Assembly (NCBI GenBank): GCA_030049955.1
Contig: JASIJX010000546.1
Location: 1 to 21,480 of the forward strand
DNA from: Acidobacteriaceae bacterium
GTDB taxonomy: Bacteria > Acidobacteriota > Terriglobia > Terriglobales > Acidobacteriaceae
Direction: 5' to 3'
Length of the DNA: 21,480 nt
Positions within the stretch are counted from its first letter, which is position 1. Each line of letters starts with the position of its first letter. A model generated the notes under the pieces. It did no database searches, was not told where the DNA came from, and saw only the letters and a list, made by a program, of their open reading frames with translations. Of this stretch, positions 20,933 through 21,480 are shown piece by piece. The position numbers and the translations under genes are program-made.

Positions 20933-21480
20933 ATGAAGGATGGCAAGGCGATCATCATCGGAGCAGGGCCTGCCGGATTGACGGCTGCCATCGAACTCCA
21001 GCGCAAATCTAACATCCAGCCCGTCCTCATAGAGGGCAGTCACGAGATCGGCGGCATTTCCCGCACCGTGCGCTACAAGGGCAACCGGATGGACATCGGC
21101 GGCCACCGATTCTTCTCGAAATCGGATCGTGTCATGCGCTGGTGGCTGGAGATGATGCCGGTCGAAGCCGGAACCAGCCAGAACGGGCACCTTCGCTATC
21201 AGGGCCAGCAACGGGATATTCCCGAACCCGCCGCTCCGGTCGATCCTGAGACCGAAGACCGCGTCATGCTCGTCCGGCAGCGGAAAAGCCGCATTTACTT
21301 CCTGCGCAGGTTTTTCGATTATCCCATCAGCCTCAAGGCAGCTACCTTTCGCAACCTTGGCCTGGTGCGCACCGTGCGCTGCGGCTTCAGCTATATGCGT
21401 TCGGCGCTTCTGCCTCAGCGCCACGAAAAGTCGCTCGAAGATTTCCTAATCAACCGCTTCGGCCGGCAGCTCTACCTTAC
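20933..21480 (+). CDS. FAD-dependent oxidoreductase, UDP-galactopyranose mutase/amine oxidase type (3' truncated by window edge)
   Basis: 182 residues are visible from ATG 20933, which has GAGGTG at 20921-20926 six bases upstream. The N terminus is a classic FAD Rossmann fold: [17 protein letters not shown] with Gly10, Gly12 and Gly15, then [15 protein letters not shown] with Glu34 for the adenosine ribose, and [16 protein letters not shown]. The IGGHRFFSK motif and the following MRWWLEMMP are shared by the flavoproteins annotated as UDP-galactopyranose mutase-like or protoporphyrinogen oxidase-like that accompany glycosyltransferase genes. Full proteins are about 450-550 residues, so only the first third is present. 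The upstream membrane glycosyltransferase supports a glycan-building role, but the substrate is unknown. No obvious defect is seen. Confidence 0.8.
   Translation, partial: MKDGKAIIIGAGPAGLTAAIELQRKSNIQPVLIEGSHEIGGISRTVRYKGNRMDIGGHRFFSKSDRVMRWWLEMMPVEAGTSQNGHLRYQGQQRDIPEPAAPVDPETEDRVMLVRQRKSRIYFLRRFFDYPISLKAATFRNLGLVRTVRCGFSYMRSALLPQRHEKSLEDFLINRFGRQLYL

Noticed and set aside
20660..21424. A 254-codon minus-strand open frame at the right end
   Set aside because: It covers the 3' end of the membrane protein gene and the start of the FAD oxidoreductase, whose GAGPAG motif and strong RBS on the plus strand are decisive.
1..21480. Mobile element, prophage, CRISPR array, toxin-antitoxin or defence island, tRNA/rRNA genes
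   Set aside because: No integrase, transposase, long terminal inverted repeats, regularly spaced repeats, cloverleaf with CCA-type acceptor or nuclease/toxin motif was seen on either strand.

Overview
The window is high-GC chromosomal DNA with closely packed housekeeping genes and no sign of phage, plasmid, integrase, transposase, CRISPR array, rRNA or tRNA. The gene content suggests an Acidobacteriota genome, probably class Terriglobia. The pointers are a tandem pair of DUF3857/transglutaminase-like secreted proteins, a CxxC-x17-CxxC zinc-ribbon protein, an S21 protein with an Arg/Lys-rich tail, a SpoIIE-type phosphatase with an RsbW-like kinase and a STAS protein, and short TTTA-loop palindromes of a kind I associate with that phylum. 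This assignment is inference from gene families and remembered sequences, not a database search.

Layout. Bases 1-3093 (+): two overlapping DUF3857/transglutaminase-fold genes, the first cut by the window edge. 3262-4386 (+): YqjM-like Old Yellow Enzyme. 4452-4952 (+): MerR-type regulator. 5122-5340 (+): small four-cysteine zinc-ribbon protein. 5397-5927 (-): gamma-class carbonic anhydrase-like protein. 6148-6345 (+): rpsU, from a TTG start, followed by a 412-base gene-free stretch with a strong imperfect hairpin. 6758-7069 (+): double zinc-ribbon protein, whose end overlaps a convergent DinB-like gene. 7050-8849 (-): DinB-like protein and purD. 8957-11710 (+): small membrane protein, miaA and lpdA-type dihydrolipoyl dehydrogenase. 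11757-18641 (-): six genes, read from the right as a PLP-dependent decarboxylase, galK, glycogen/maltodextrin phosphorylase, PP2C phosphatase, RsbW-like kinase and STAS anti-anti-sigma protein. 18889-19089 (+): cold-shock protein with a long leader and a hairpin after it. 19273-20727 (+): multi-pass GT-C-type membrane glycosyltransferase candidate. 20933-end (+): start of an FAD-dependent oxidoreductase of the UDP-galactopyranose mutase/amine oxidase type, cut by the window.

How the genes work together. The phosphatase, kinase and STAS genes form a recognisable partner-switching module in which a phosphatase and a kinase set the phosphorylation state of a STAS protein; no sigma factor is encoded beside them. 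galK and the alpha-glucan phosphorylase are neighbours and both feed sugar phosphates into central metabolism. A 14-bp LacI/GalR-like palindrome lies 66 bp upstream of galK. purD, miaA, lpd and rpsU are core metabolism and translation genes. The last two genes probably start a cell-surface glycan region that continues beyond the window.

I found no convincing undescribed multi-gene system. The most unusual signals are: (i) a cluster of palindromes inside the 5' coding part of miaA, apparently adding about 45-50 residues before the P-loop; (ii) a transglutaminase-fold paralogue without the catalytic Cys and His, next to an intact one; (iii) several exact or near-exact 12-15 nt tandem duplications, one of them in frame in a membrane protein; (iv) two genes whose start codon sits 5-7 bases after a TATACT box, suggesting leaderless transcripts.
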